The notes under the pieces: model-generated | The model's database searches: none | What the model saw: only the letters and a program-made list of their open reading frames with translations | Told to the model about the DNA's origin: nothing | In this document: in pieces, positions 35,107 to 44,306 of the stretch | Layout: each line of letters opens with the position of its first letter | Numbering within the stretch: position 1 is the stretch's first letter | Position numbers and translations under genes: made by a program | DNA from: an uncultured Methanomicrobiales archaeon | GTDB taxonomy: Archaea; Halobacteriota; Methanomicrobia; Methanomicrobiales; Methanospirillaceae | Direction of reading: 5' to 3' | Length of the DNA stretch: 64,000 bases | NCBI GenBank assembly: GCA_949320185.1 | Contig: CASGHK010000024.1 | Coordinates: 46,925-110,924 of the forward strand

Positions 35107-36364
35107 CGTCCCACCTCGCCCGAATGAACTCCTCTTCCCTTCCAAGGTCTATGGTCGCATCGACCCCGATCTTGACGTTTGTCCCGTCGGCCATCCGGGA
35201 CGGATCGAGAGACGAGCCGCGTGCACCGACCACCACCAGCAGGTCGGTGTCACCCCGCACCCGCGTCGCGATCGCGTACTCGACCTCCTCCGGGTTGCAC
35301 GGGTCGATGTCCTCGTCGACGACAACGACGTGCTTGAGCGAGGTGTGAGCGGCAAAAGCGGCCATGCAGGCGTTCTTACCGTCGCCGTTGGTCGCCTTTT
35401 TTACCTGGACCACCGCGTGCAGGTACCCGCACCCTCCCGGTGAAAGGTGGACGTTTCGGACCGTCGTGACCCCGGCGACCGCACGAAAGATCTTGGGCTC
35501 GTAGGGGGCTCCCATCAGGACCTTGTGCTCCGCGCCTCCCGGGAGGATGCCGTGGTAGATGGGGTCCTGCCTGATGGCCATTCCGGAGAGCCGGATCACC
35601 GGCTGGACCCGGACCGGGTCGTAGGTTCCGGTGATGTCGACGAACGGCCCCTCGTCTGCCGTTTCAGCTCCCATCTCGCCCTCGAGCACGACCTCGGCAT
35701 CGGGTACCAGCACCCCGTTCGAGCACTCGCGCACCCCGATCTCGCCCCCGAGGAGCTCGGCCGCGTACGAGAGCTCCCTGCCCTCCGGCACGCGGGTACA
35801 GGCGGCGAGCATCACGGCCGGGTGGACACCGATCGCGATCGCCACCGGGAGGGTGTCGCCTGCCTCGCAGGCCTGCCGGTGAAGGTTGAAAGTATGGCGC
35901 CCCTCGACGATCCGGGCTACGAGCCGATCCTTTCCCTCGACGAGCATCCGGTGGACGGAGGCATTCTCGACCCCACCGTACCGCGAATAGACGATTCCGG
36001 CTGTGATGTACCGCCCGGCATCCAGAGGGTAGTGCTTCATCACCGGGATCCGGTCGAGGTCTACACAGATGGTGGAGATGGGACCGTCGGTGCCGACCCG
36101 CCCATCGAACCGCGCGTCCGCCAGGGTTGGGAGGACCCGGTCCGGGGGCAGGTCGAGGGCCCGGGCGATCGAGGCCCGGTCAGAGACCAGGTTCATCACG
36201 CCCCGCCATCCCTGCCCGAGGTCGTCGAATAGGAGCATCCGATCGGTCTGGGCCGACCGGCGGGGTGCGTCATGGACCGTCGAGACCGGCTCGGAGATCT
36301 CGATCGCACCCCCCTCTTCGCGTACGCGTGCAATATAGTCCCTCATCGTGACTTCGTTATGCAT
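35096..36364 (-). CDS. UbiD-family decarboxylase, probable anhydromevalonate phosphate decarboxylase
   Basis: Encodes 422 residues from the ATG at 36364, which has GGAGG six bases upstream within the ubiX end; an ATG at 36367 and one at 36346 are alternatives. UbiD features include 'HRMLVEGKDRLVARIVEGRHTF', 'AIAIGVHPAVMLAA' and 'VVVDEDIDPCNPEEVEYAIATR', using prenylated FMN made by the UbiX partner. Next to aconitase X, the best reading is decarboxylation of trans-anhydromevalonate phosphate to isopentenyl phosphate. The alternative is an aromatic acid decarboxylase, which is less likely in this context. Confidence 0.88.
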   Translation of the reverse strand: MHNEVTMRDYIARVREEGGAIEISEPVSTVHDAPRRSAQTDRMLLFDDLGQGWRGVMNLVSDRASIARALDLPPDRVLPTLADARFDGRVGTDGPISTICVDLDRIPVMKHYPLDAGRYITAGIVYSRYGGVENASVHRMLVEGKDRLVARIVEGRHTFNLHRQACEAGDTLPVAIAIGVHPAVMLAACTRVPEGRELSYAAELLGGEIGVRECSNGVLVPDAEVVLEGEMGAETADEGPFVDITGTYDPVRVQPVIRLSGMAIRQDPIYHGILPGGAEHKVLMGAPYEPKIFRAVAGVTTVRNVHLSPGGCGYLHAVVQVKKATNGDGKNACMAAFAAHTSLKHVVVVDEDIDPCNPEEVEYAIATRVRGDTDLLVVVGARGSSLDPSRMADGTNVKIGVDATIDLGREEEFIRARWDDAA

Positions 36365-36917
36365 CATATCCCTCCCACGTGGGCCCGAGGGTGTGTTCGA
36401 CCCCCAGGTGGTCGAGTACCCGCCCGACAACCATCTCGACCAGGTCGTCGACCGTCTCCGGCCGTCCGTAAAATCCGGGGCTCGCGACCATCACCGTGGC
36501 GCCTGCCTCGTCCGCAGCGAGCATGTTCCTGAGGTGGACCCGTGAGAGCGGCATCTCGCGCACCAGGAGGACGAGCGGCCTTCGCTCTTTGAGGGTGACG
36601 TCCGCGGCCCTCGCCAGGAGCGAGGCGGAGAGCCCGTGGGCGATCGAGGCGAGAGTCTTGGTGCTGCACGGCACAACGGCCATACCGTCCGACCGATGTG
36701 AGCCCGAGGCGATCGCCGCCGCGAGGTCGGTGTTGAGATGGACGACCACATCGAGGTCGTCGTACCGTACTCCCTCATGCATGGCGATCGCTCGCGCCTG
36801 TTCCGTTACGACCAGGTGCACGGTCGCGTCAACGGTCAGTTCCTCGAGCAGACGACGGGCGTATGGGGCGCCGCTTGCCCCGGAGACACCCACCACGAAC
36901 TCCTTTCTTCGGCTCAT
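36357..36917 (-). CDS. ubiX: UbiX-family flavin prenyltransferase
   Basis: Encodes 186 residues. It prenylates FMN with dimethylallyl phosphate to give the cofactor of UbiD. Motifs are 'FVVGVSGASGAPYARRLLEEL' (about 7-27, read as FMN loop), 'VVPCSTKTLASIAHGLS' and 'RPLVLLVREMPLSRVHLRNM'. It is first in a coupled ubiX-ubiD-acnX run (8-bp overlap with ubiD). Its substrate DMAP itself comes from isoprenoid metabolism. Confidence 0.93.
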   Translation of the reverse strand: MSRRKEFVVGVSGASGAPYARRLLEELTVDATVHLVVTEQARAIAMHEGVRYDDLDVVVHLNTDLAAAIASGSHRSDGMAVVPCSTKTLASIAHGLSASLLARAADVTLKERRPLVLLVREMPLSRVHLRNMLAADEAGATVMVASPGFYGRPETVDDLVEMVVGRVLDHLGVEHTLGPTWEGYDA

Positions 36918-37022
36918 TATCCCGGCTCCTGCGTACTCGTTGGGCGGGGGGGTTCAAGAGACTATGCCGCAGACATGAAGACGCACGCCTTATCCGTTCT
37001 CGTGAAGAATACACGGTGACAG

Positions 37023-38765
37023 ATGCCTGCACCACCTGAGCGCCGGCTCGAGGACCTCTCGCGGCTTATCATCACTCCCCCACCCTGGCCCCTCTCGGTC
37101 GCGACGATCATCCTCCTCGGCCTTACAGTCGAGGTGATGTCTGCCCTTGGCGGGAGGGCCACGACCGACACGGTAGACTGGTTCGGAGTGCTCGGTTACC
37201 TGGCCCCAGGGCTCGCGGGCGCGGTGCTCGGGGCGTGGACGGTCCCCCTCTTTCGCCGGGCCCCCGATTGGCCAGCGCTGCTTGCCGCAGCAGGGACGGT
37301 GCTCCTGGTCGTGGTTTCGCTCATGCCGGCACCGCTCGTCCTGCCAGGCTCCTTCCCCGGCATGTACGCACTGGCGATGGGAGTCGTGAGCGGATTCGAA
37401 CTCCTCACTCTGGCGGTGATTGCGGACCGACACCTCTCCAGGGTACTGGTACCAGCATTCGGTCCAGCCCTTGTTGGCACTGCCGCCCTCGTCTACGAAT
37501 TTGGGCCGACCTCAGCTCTGCCTGTCCTCGCGGCAGTCACCGTCTCCGGGCTTATCGTGCTTTCCTTCATCAGATTCATCGAACGTCCGGTGTTGGCTGC
37601 CTTCGGAGTTCCCCTGTTCGCCCTCTCGAACGCCTTTGCAGCACACCTGGTGACCGGATCCCACAGGCTCGATGACTGCTTCGAGCGGCTCGGCGAGGAG
37701 GTCGTGGTCCATCACTCGACCCTCCACCTGGTCCGCGAGCACGGCCCCCCCGTCATGGTGACTGTGCCGAACCTCCACCCCGGCCCGCTCGGAGATATCG
37801 GCTCCTCGAACCTGCCGGCCGAGCTCGTGTCGCGTCTCGATGCAGAGACGTTCGTCCTCCACGGATGTGCGACCCACGACTTCAACCTCGTCTCCTCGAA
37901 CGGTGTCGAGGCGATCGCGGTTGCGATCGAAAGGGCTCGTGAGACCCTCGACTTCAGGCCTCTCGCGGGCTCCGCCATCAGGGTCCGCGAGGGGACGGTG
38001 GAGGTGCTGGTCCAGCCCTTCGGCGATACTGTGCTCGCAGTGGCCACGCGGTCACCGCTCACGACCGATGACCTGGACTTCGGGATCGGGCTTGCGATAC
38101 AGCGGGGCCGGCACCCGTTCGCCCATGTGGCGTTTGCCGACGCGCACAACTGCATGCACGAGGTGCCGCCGCCGGTGGAGGCGGCGTCGCCGCTCGGCAC
38201 CGAGTACATCGCTGCATTCGACCTCGGGGTTCAGGCGGCTTCACGCGTGACACAGGGACCCTTCGAGACGGGTACCGGACACAGAACGGTCCCGTTCGGC
38301 CGGCGAGAGGGATTCGGCGAGCTCGGGGTCCAGGTCCTCGCGGTCCGTGCCGGCGACCAGACAACTGCCTGGGTGCTCTTCGATGGCAACAACCTTCTCG
38401 CCGGCGTCCGCGAGGAGGTCCGTCTCGCGCTCCTCAGTCGAGTCGACGAGTGCGAGATCCTGACGACCGACACCCACGTTGTCAATACGCTCTCGGGACG
38501 GAACCCGATCGGACTCGCCGTCCCCACCGAAAAGTTCCTGCCGTACGTCATCGGGGCACTCGACGACGCACTCGCCGACCTTGGACCGACGATGGGCGCC
38601 GGATCCACGGTCCGGATCGACGGGATCCGGGTCTTCGGGTACGGGCGGGTCGGCCAGCTCGGAACGACTGCTGCGGCGCTTCTGGCGATGCTCGGGCCGG
38701 TCTGCGGGGTGCTGCTGGCGGTCGGCCTCATCTCGACGCTCGGTGCGTACCTGCTGCTCGCGTGA
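37023..38765 (+). CDS. DUF2070 family membrane protein
   Basis: Encodes 580 residues. The N-terminal third has about six to seven membrane segments (about 23-200). The C-terminal part is a soluble domain with 'VTVPNLHPGPLGDIGSSNLP' (about 240-260), 'FADAHNCMHE' and 'FDGNNLLAGVREEVR'; His/Asp residues suggest metal binding. A last hydrophobic stretch closes the protein. DUF2070 is an archaeal family without proven function. It has a weak Shine-Dalgarno site (GGTGA) and starts divergently from ubiX. Confidence 0.85.
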   Translation: MPAPPERRLEDLSRLIITPPPWPLSVATIILLGLTVEVMSALGGRATTDTVDWFGVLGYLAPGLAGAVLGAWTVPLFRRAPDWPALLAAAGTVLLVVVSLMPAPLVLPGSFPGMYALAMGVVSGFELLTLAVIADRHLSRVLVPAFGPALVGTAALVYEFGPTSALPVLAAVTVSGLIVLSFIRFIERPVLAAFGVPLFALSNAFAAHLVTGSHRLDDCFERLGEEVVVHHSTLHLVREHGPPVMVTVPNLHPGPLGDIGSSNLPAELVSRLDAETFVLHGCATHDFNLVSSNGVEAIAVAIERARETLDFRPLAGSAIRVREGTVEVLVQPFGDTVLAVATRSPLTTDDLDFGIGLAIQRGRHPFAHVAFADAHNCMHEVPPPVEAASPLGTEYIAAFDLGVQAASRVTQGPFETGTGHRTVPFGRREGFGELGVQVLAVRAGDQTTAWVLFDGNNLLAGVREEVRLALLSRVDECEILTTDTHVVNTLSGRNPIGLAVPTEKFLPYVIGALDDALADLGPTMGAGSTVRIDGIRVFGYGRVGQLGTTAAALLAMLGPVCGVLLAVGLISTLGAYLLLA

Positions 38766-38831
38766 CTGCCGAGGCCCAGAGGGAACGGCCAAGAGTCGAC
38801 ACCGATGCACTATGACAAACCGACCGGGGAA

Positions 38832-38841
38832 GACTTATAGC
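38832..38841 (+). promoter_or_regulatory. TATA box for a probably leaderless PHP-domain gene
   Basis: ACTTATAGCG is centred about 28 bp before the ATG at 38865. That is the distance at which archaeal transcription starts, and there is no Shine-Dalgarno site in front of the ATG, so the mRNA may begin at or next to the start codon. Confidence 0.5.
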
Positions 38842-38864
38842 GAGCCCTACCCGATCAGAACAGT

Positions 38865-39743
38865 ATGACAGGGGAGTACTCCCGGTACGGCGGTGTCCGG
38901 TTCGGTCCGCCGGACCTCCGGGCGCTCGCGGACGAGGGGTACTCCGCGGTGGACATGCACGTCCACACCACTCACTCGGACGGATTGGTGCGGGTCGAAG
39001 ACGCCCTGGCGCGGGGCCTGCGGATCGGGGCATCGTTCGCCGTCACTGACCACAACACGGTGACAGGCGCGGTCGAGGCGGTGCGTGCGGCGGGCGAGGG
39101 CCAGGTGATTGTGCCTGGAATCGAGGTCTCGGCCGCTGAAGGCCCCCATATCCTCGTCTACTTCTATTCGATGGACGACCTGGTCGACTACCACCGCGAG
39201 GTGGTCGCACCAGCGCTCCAGGCGAGCCCGTACCTCGCGACAACCCTCCCAACGGAGGCGGTGCTCGCCGGTCTCGACGGTCGCGACGCGATCGCCATCG
39301 CAGCCCATCCCTTCGGGTACCTCTTTCTCTGTCGGGGCGTCTGCAAGGCGATTGCTGCCGGGGAGCTCGCCCCCGAGGTGCTCTGTCGCCTTGACGGACT
39401 CGAAGGTGTCTGCGGCGGAATGACCCGGACCCAGAACGAGCGGGCGATCGCCTTCGCCGCCGATCACGACCTCATCCTGACCGGGGGGACCGATGCCCAC
39501 CTGATCTCGGAGCTGGGCAGGGTCGTCACCATTGCGAAGGCCGATTCGATTGAGGGATTTCTCAGCGCTGTCAGGCGCGGAGATGCCCTGGTCTGGGGCC
39601 AGGAGAAGAGCATCCTTGAGAAGACCTTCCAGGCGACGGCCGTCCTGCCCAGTTATGCGCCCTACCTTGGTTCGTCGATCGAGATCCAGTGCCGGCAGAA
39701 CGCCCCGCGCGCTCTCCGCTTCCTGAAAGGTGAACGACGGTAA
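38865..39743 (+). CDS. PHP-domain phosphoesterase
   Basis: Encodes 292 residues. The metal-binding motifs are 'DMHVHTTHSDG' (about 30-40), 'AVTDHNT', 'GIEVSA', 'IAAHPFGYLF' and 'GGTDAHLISELG', the PHP pattern found in histidinol phosphatase, DNA polymerase subunits and RNase AM/3',5'-nucleotide phosphatases. The substrate cannot be told from sequence. It follows DUF2070 by about 100 bp on the same strand with its own TATA box. Confidence 0.88.
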   Translation: MTGEYSRYGGVRFGPPDLRALADEGYSAVDMHVHTTHSDGLVRVEDALARGLRIGASFAVTDHNTVTGAVEAVRAAGEGQVIVPGIEVSAAEGPHILVYFYSMDDLVDYHREVVAPALQASPYLATTLPTEAVLAGLDGRDAIAIAAHPFGYLFLCRGVCKAIAAGELAPEVLCRLDGLEGVCGGMTRTQNERAIAFAADHDLILTGGTDAHLISELGRVVTIAKADSIEGFLSAVRRGDALVWGQEKSILEKTFQATAVLPSYAPYLGSSIEIQCRQNAPRALRFLKGERR

Positions 39744-39790
39744 GACTGGAGACGACGACCCGGCTCCACCCGGTCAGGCAACCGGTCGCC

Positions 39791-40684
39791 TCAGAGGAGG
39801 ACGTCGAGGATGATCCCCCCGGCGTAGAAGACCATCGCACCGTGAAAACACGGCAGGGCTATCATGCCGATCTGCTCCTCGGGTCGGCGAAGGAGGAGGA
39901 GGTTTGCAACCATGACCAGAGCAAGTCCTCCGACGAGCCCGAGTCGGCCCGGGAGACCGAGGAGAGAGGCAAAGAGCGTGGCTGTCGCACCGTGGACGAG
40001 CGAGAAGGCGAAAACCCAGCGGGACGCGCCGGGCATACCGTAGAGCACGGGGATGGTCGCGAGGCTACGCACCCGGTCGTTCGTAACATCCGCCATGTCA
40101 TTGACGCCGAGGTGGGCAAGGGCGAACGGATAGAAGAAGACGAAGTAGAGGAGGGCGGCGATATCCGGGTGGCCAAGGACGAGGTACCCGGCGACGGGAA
40201 AGAGGGCGAAGTCGGTCCGTCCGAGAACCTGCGCAACCGGGTAGCGCTGCCGGCGCTTCAACCGCTGGTACGTGTACTCCGCCAGGTAACTCCACGCCAT
40301 GATCACGAGGATATACGCCGAGTGGGGGAACGGCAGGCTTACGATGACGATCACCGCCAGTACACCGAGGGTGACCGCCAGGAGCCTCGCTCGGGAGGGA
40401 GAGACCGTCCCCTCCGCCAGGGGGCGCATTCCAAAGGGCCTCCAGTACCGGGTGAGGCGACGGTCGACATCCCGTCGGTCGAGATCCCGATCGACAATGT
40501 CGTTCATGACCAGCCCGGCACAGAAGCCGAAGAGCGCGATCAGGACCGCGGCGAGCACCAGGGCCCAGGTCAGCCCGTCGTAAAAGTTCGAGGCGAGGAG
40601 GGTGCCCGAGCAGAAGAGGAGAGGCCATGCCGGGGCGAAGTGGATGCGGACGAGATCCAGGTATGGACGCAGCCGACCGAACAT
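39791..40684 (-). CDS. UbiA-family prenyltransferase
   Basis: Encodes 297 residues from the ATG at 40684. It has about eight or nine membrane helices and the two Asp-rich metal-diphosphate motifs of the family, 'NDIVDRDLD' (about 61-69) and 'NDMADVTND' (about 195-203). Archaeal UbiA proteins make digeranylgeranylglyceryl phosphate or prenylate other small molecules. The second motif and context do not tell which. It is on the strand opposite the PHP gene and convergent with it. Confidence 0.88.
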   Translation of the reverse strand: MFGRLRPYLDLVRIHFAPAWPLLFCSGTLLASNFYDGLTWALVLAAVLIALFGFCAGLVMNDIVDRDLDRRDVDRRLTRYWRPFGMRPLAEGTVSPSRARLLAVTLGVLAVIVIVSLPFPHSAYILVIMAWSYLAEYTYQRLKRRQRYPVAQVLGRTDFALFPVAGYLVLGHPDIAALLYFVFFYPFALAHLGVNDMADVTNDRVRSLATIPVLYGMPGASRWVFAFSLVHGATATLFASLLGLPGRLGLVGGLALVMVANLLLLRRPEEQIGMIALPCFHGAMVFYAGGIILDVLL

Positions 40685-40740
40685 CAACACGCTCCCGAGA
40701 TCATTTCCAAGCCCGGGGTGATAAACACCGGTGATTCGTG

Positions 40741-43320
40741 TCAGGCACCCCCGAACGCGCCGAAGCCGGCCCAGTAGTACGGGTGAGAGAACGGTACATC
40801 GCCGAGTTCATGGATCCCGGATTCGAGCCAGGGAAGCATCTCGCGCAGGTGCGGCAGATCGGCGGTCTGAAGCCATGCAACGACCGTGTCCGCTGGAGCC
40901 GTCCTGCAGTCGGTCTGGGCAGACTGGAGAGCGGCGGACGGGGAGACTCCCGGTGTGCCTCGATGGGCGAGGTACCGGGAGACGAGGAACGCTGTCGAGA
41001 TCGGGTTCACCTCCCAGAGGTTCGCGACCACGGCACGGGCGCCAGCTCCCAGGAACGGCCCCGGCAAGCCGATGTATTCGGCTGACACTGCCGTGCGGGC
41101 GAGACTGCTTTCGCATGCTGCGAGCACGACACAATCGGCGTCGACCATCCCGAGTTCCGAGAAGAGATCGATGAACGAGAGATCCCTGCTGCCCCGGAAC
41201 AGGAGGGCGGACTCGGTCGGCCGCTCTGGGATGTGGCGCCCATGACAGGCGAGCACCACATCCCCGACGGCCGAACCTGTGAGTGCGTCGATGACGGCAC
41301 GAGGCGAACCGGCCGCGTACGCCGGGCGGTGTTCCCGGTTGAGCACCTGGAAGAAGACCAGTTCCTCGCTCTGTTCGTCGAGGACGAGCCTGGGGAGTGG
41401 AAGGATGGGACGTGGCGGTCGGCTCCGCGACGCGAGAAACTGGACAAGGGTCTGGCAGTAGGAGACGATAACCGACGCTCCGAGCACGCTCCCGTCCACC
41501 GGCAGCGAGTGGTACGGGACTGCGTTCATCTCGTACCGGGGAAATATAACCAGCCGTCGCCCGCGCAAACGGTCCTTATGTGCCCGAAGGAACGCTCCGA
41601 AGAGCCGCTCGTGTTCGGCAAGGAGGGTCTTGAGCGCACCTGCCATGGCGGACACTGCGGAGGCACCATCGGGAGTGGACGCTTCCCGTCGGAACGCCTC
41701 GTGCGCTTGCCGGAGGGCCTGCCTGGTGACACCCGCGAAGGTGTCGGCAACCACCTCGGTTCTCTCCAGGTCCACGAGGACGAGCGTCGACCGCAGTCGG
41801 CCGATCTCCACGAGCAGCAGACAGGTCGGTTCCTCCGACAGGTCCATGATACGCCGGGCGACGGAGTCGGCATCAAAACGGTCCGCGCGCGCATGACGGG
41901 TCCGTTCGCGTGCCCTGATGTACGCCGTGCGTTCACTATACCGGACCGGATCTTGGACCTCGGCCAGAAACGCATCCGGCTCGAGCGGTTCCGGGCCGTA
42001 GAGTCGGAAGACTCCGAGCCTCCCGGCCCTGATCGAAGCCCGTGTCGCAGGGTCGAGATCGTCCCCGAGCGTGTACTCGGCGTGGATGTCGTCGGCCATT
42101 TTGGGTCCGTTTGCCTCGAACTCCGCGAGGAGGTCGGCGACCGACCCCATTCCGGCTGCGACAACGAACGCATTCGACCCGAACGTGAGGGCGAGCTGTT
42201 CTGCGACAGCCCGACTCACCGGGAGGTTCTGCCCGCGCAGGTGCCGCTCGAGAGCGATTCGACCAAGCCGGTAGGGTCCGAGCGGACTCATCTCGATCGA
42301 AGACGCGGCCGCTGGGTTATCCCGGCCTCGACGAACTTTCTCCGCCTCATGCAGGGTGCGCTCGAAGAGACAGTCCCCGAGTTCTCGCAGCGACAGGCCG
42401 CGCCAGTAGTCGAACAGGCCGGCAGGGTCGGTCTCGTGTTCGACTGCGCGAAGTAAGAGTTTAACCGACTCATCGAAGTGCCCCTCCTTTCTCCGGACGT
42501 ACCCGAGGAGCCGAACGAGGTGGCCAAACTCGCTCGCCACTCCGTGCTTCAACGCCAGGTCCAGGCCGTCCGAGTATGCACGAGCGACCTCGGGGAAGGG
42601 AGCCTCCGTCATGGTAAGAAGCAGACCTAAAAAACGGTAACATGACGCGGCGAGGATGACCGAGCCCGTCTCGAGGTGACGATCGGCCGAGGTCCGGAGC
42701 TCGTCGGGGGTCACCGTCTTCAGGTCGGGGCGGTGACCGTCACTGTGCCAGAGCCAGGGCGATTCGTCCGTCAGCCGAATCCAGGCAAAGTCGGCGTCTG
42801 GATGGTCCATCAGGGGGTTCGGCAAGTCATCATCGGAGTAGAGGCGGGTGTAGTACCCCCTGGTCATCAAGAGCCGCGATTCGAGCGAACGCCGAATACC
42901 GTCCAGGCGGGGTCCGAGGGAGGGCGTCTCGTCGATAACCCGGACGAGGTGGACCAAGGCGGTCTCCAGAGAGTGGAGCCCGAGGTCTTTGTTCGCCATG
43001 AACTGCGCATCGGCATACAGGAGAGCGGCCGGCAGAAACTCGGCAAGGTCACCTGACCGGTGCGCGGCCAGCTGGTACAGGTAGGCAAGCCAGTACCCTC
43101 TCTGTCGATCATGGTGAACGAGGCTGCCGATCGTCTGCCGCATCCGGTCGTGCTCCACCGGATTCCAGCAGGCGTTTGCAAGCTCCTGGACGAGCCTCTC
43201 CTCCTCCGTCTTGATCCGCCCGGGGTCGAAACCGAGCTCCTGGACACGGTCGAGCACCCGTGTGACGACCCCGAGGAGTTCCTGCCCGGGCTCGCCCTCC
43301 CCCCTGGACGGATCAGCCAT
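40741..43320 (-). CDS. CHAT-domain (caspase-like) protease with helical-repeat N-terminus
   Basis: Encodes 859 residues from the ATG at 43320 (a GTG at 43332, overlapping the upstream stop as GTGA, is the alternative). The first 500 or so residues are helical with TPR-like pairs. The C-terminal CHAT domain (about 590-859) has the catalytic His at about 693 in 'LACHGRH' and Cys at about 736 in 'VVLAACESS', plus 'LPGPFLGAGARAVVANLWEV' and a final 'HPYYWAGFGAFG'. Both catalytic residues are present, so it is probably an active cysteine protease. It is coupled to a beta-rich partner gene. Bacterial CHAT proteases often act in defence or cell-death modules. Confidence 0.9.
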   Translation of the reverse strand: MADPSRGEGEPGQELLGVVTRVLDRVQELGFDPGRIKTEEERLVQELANACWNPVEHDRMRQTIGSLVHHDRQRGYWLAYLYQLAAHRSGDLAEFLPAALLYADAQFMANKDLGLHSLETALVHLVRVIDETPSLGPRLDGIRRSLESRLLMTRGYYTRLYSDDDLPNPLMDHPDADFAWIRLTDESPWLWHSDGHRPDLKTVTPDELRTSADRHLETGSVILAASCYRFLGLLLTMTEAPFPEVARAYSDGLDLALKHGVASEFGHLVRLLGYVRRKEGHFDESVKLLLRAVEHETDPAGLFDYWRGLSLRELGDCLFERTLHEAEKVRRGRDNPAAASSIEMSPLGPYRLGRIALERHLRGQNLPVSRAVAEQLALTFGSNAFVVAAGMGSVADLLAEFEANGPKMADDIHAEYTLGDDLDPATRASIRAGRLGVFRLYGPEPLEPDAFLAEVQDPVRYSERTAYIRARERTRHARADRFDADSVARRIMDLSEEPTCLLLVEIGRLRSTLVLVDLERTEVVADTFAGVTRQALRQAHEAFRREASTPDGASAVSAMAGALKTLLAEHERLFGAFLRAHKDRLRGRRLVIFPRYEMNAVPYHSLPVDGSVLGASVIVSYCQTLVQFLASRSRPPRPILPLPRLVLDEQSEELVFFQVLNREHRPAYAAGSPRAVIDALTGSAVGDVVLACHGRHIPERPTESALLFRGSRDLSFIDLFSELGMVDADCVVLAACESSLARTAVSAEYIGLPGPFLGAGARAVVANLWEVNPISTAFLVSRYLAHRGTPGVSPSAALQSAQTDCRTAPADTVVAWLQTADLPHLREMLPWLESGIHELGDVPFSHPYYWAGFGAFGGA

Positions 43321-43328
43321 CGAAAGTC

Positions 43329-44108
43329 TCACCCGACCGTGTACTGGTCGGCCATTCCAGTGGGGTCGCTCTCGAACGTGAAAAACCAGGAGGGGCCGAC
43401 CAGTTCCCCGACCAGCGTCGCCCGGACTCCGATCGGTGTGCCGCGCGGGGTTCTCAGGATCATGCAGGAGGTGAAACCTTCATCGAGCTTCGCCTCCTTC
43501 ACCTCCCAGTTGACCTCGCTGTTGTTCCTACCCGTGCCCCGTACAGTCACCTCCCGGGTCATCCATTTCAGGGGGACGGTGATCTTGACATCGAGCATGT
43601 CGGAGACTGGGCCGGCCGCCGGCCCGAAGACGAACATGAGCCCCTTTGCAAGGTCGACTGACAGCGTTCCGAGATCCGTCGTGTGCTCCACGAGCTCCCG
43701 CGTCGGGAAGATGTCAATCGCCACCGGCGGTTCGCTGGAGGAAGGTTCACCCGTCACCGTCTCGTCCCTGTTCGTCTTCGGGCCAGGCGAGAGTTCGACC
43801 CGGAGCCGCAGGCGGCGCATGCGGCCCTTTCCCTCAGGAACGAGGATCGAGAGCGGCAACTCGGCAAGGAAATAGGCGTATCGTTCGAAGTCCGGGGCCA
43901 TCGGACCGAGGGGGGTCGTTCCGGGTTTCGGAGCGAGTTCGTGCCAGACGATGACGCTCGGGAGCTGGAACGTGATCTCGTCAAGCAGCCCCTGTGCCGC
44001 TGCGTCGTCGATCCGTTCGAGCCGCCTTCCGAGCGTGGTGTTCAGCAAACGTTCAGCCTCCCATTCGGGGATCACGGCAGGGCGCAGCCTCAGGTCCGTT
44101 CCGGCCAT
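43329..44108 (-). CDS. Beta-rich protein of unknown function, partner of the CHAT protease
   Basis: Encodes 259 residues from the ATG at 44108; a TATA-like element 35 bp before it argues against the longer frame. A short helical start is followed by long beta-prone segments ('GRMRRLRLRVELSPGP', 'LDVKITVPLKWMTREVTVRG', 'PSWFFTFESDPTG'). There is no signal peptide; one hydrophobic Gly/Ala-rich stretch 'GLMFVFGPAAGPVSDML' sits near 168-184. No family recognised. It ends inside the start of the CHAT gene, so the two proteins are made together; it could be substrate, regulator or sensor of the protease. Confidence 0.7.
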   Translation of the reverse strand: MAGTDLRLRPAVIPEWEAERLLNTTLGRRLERIDDAAAQGLLDEITFQLPSVIVWHELAPKPGTTPLGPMAPDFERYAYFLAELPLSILVPEGKGRMRRLRLRVELSPGPKTNRDETVTGEPSSSEPPVAIDIFPTRELVEHTTDLGTLSVDLAKGLMFVFGPAAGPVSDMLDVKITVPLKWMTREVTVRGTGRNNSEVNWEVKEAKLDEGFTSCMILRTPRGTPIGVRATLVGELVGPSWFFTFESDPTGMADQYTVG

Positions 44109-44140
44109 TGTCGTCGTACCTCGCCAAGGAATAACACAAG

Positions 44141-44152
44141 CAGTATAATGAA
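44141..44152 (-). promoter_or_regulatory. TATA box of the CHAT operon
   Basis: On the minus strand GTTCATTATACTG lies about 35-40 bp before the ATG at 44108, followed by a leader of only about 10 nt. It supports the short start of the beta-rich protein. Confidence 0.5.
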
Positions 44153-44306
44153 CCTGCCCATAGTAATCGGCGTGCCCCTCCCGGAGAAGTCGGGCCCGAG
44201 GAGGGGCGTCGGGTTCGCGATTCGCCGGTAGACTCGCACCGGGGCGTCTCATTTTAGCCGGACCTCGGTCACCGCTCCGTGTCCGAACGTGAAATCATTT
44301 TCGCGA

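Noticed and set aside
40741..44108. Gasdermin-type cell-death system
   Set aside because: Some bacterial CHAT proteases cut gasdermins, but the partner here lacks the recognisable gasdermin features I would expect, and nothing else in the neighbourhood is a pore former.
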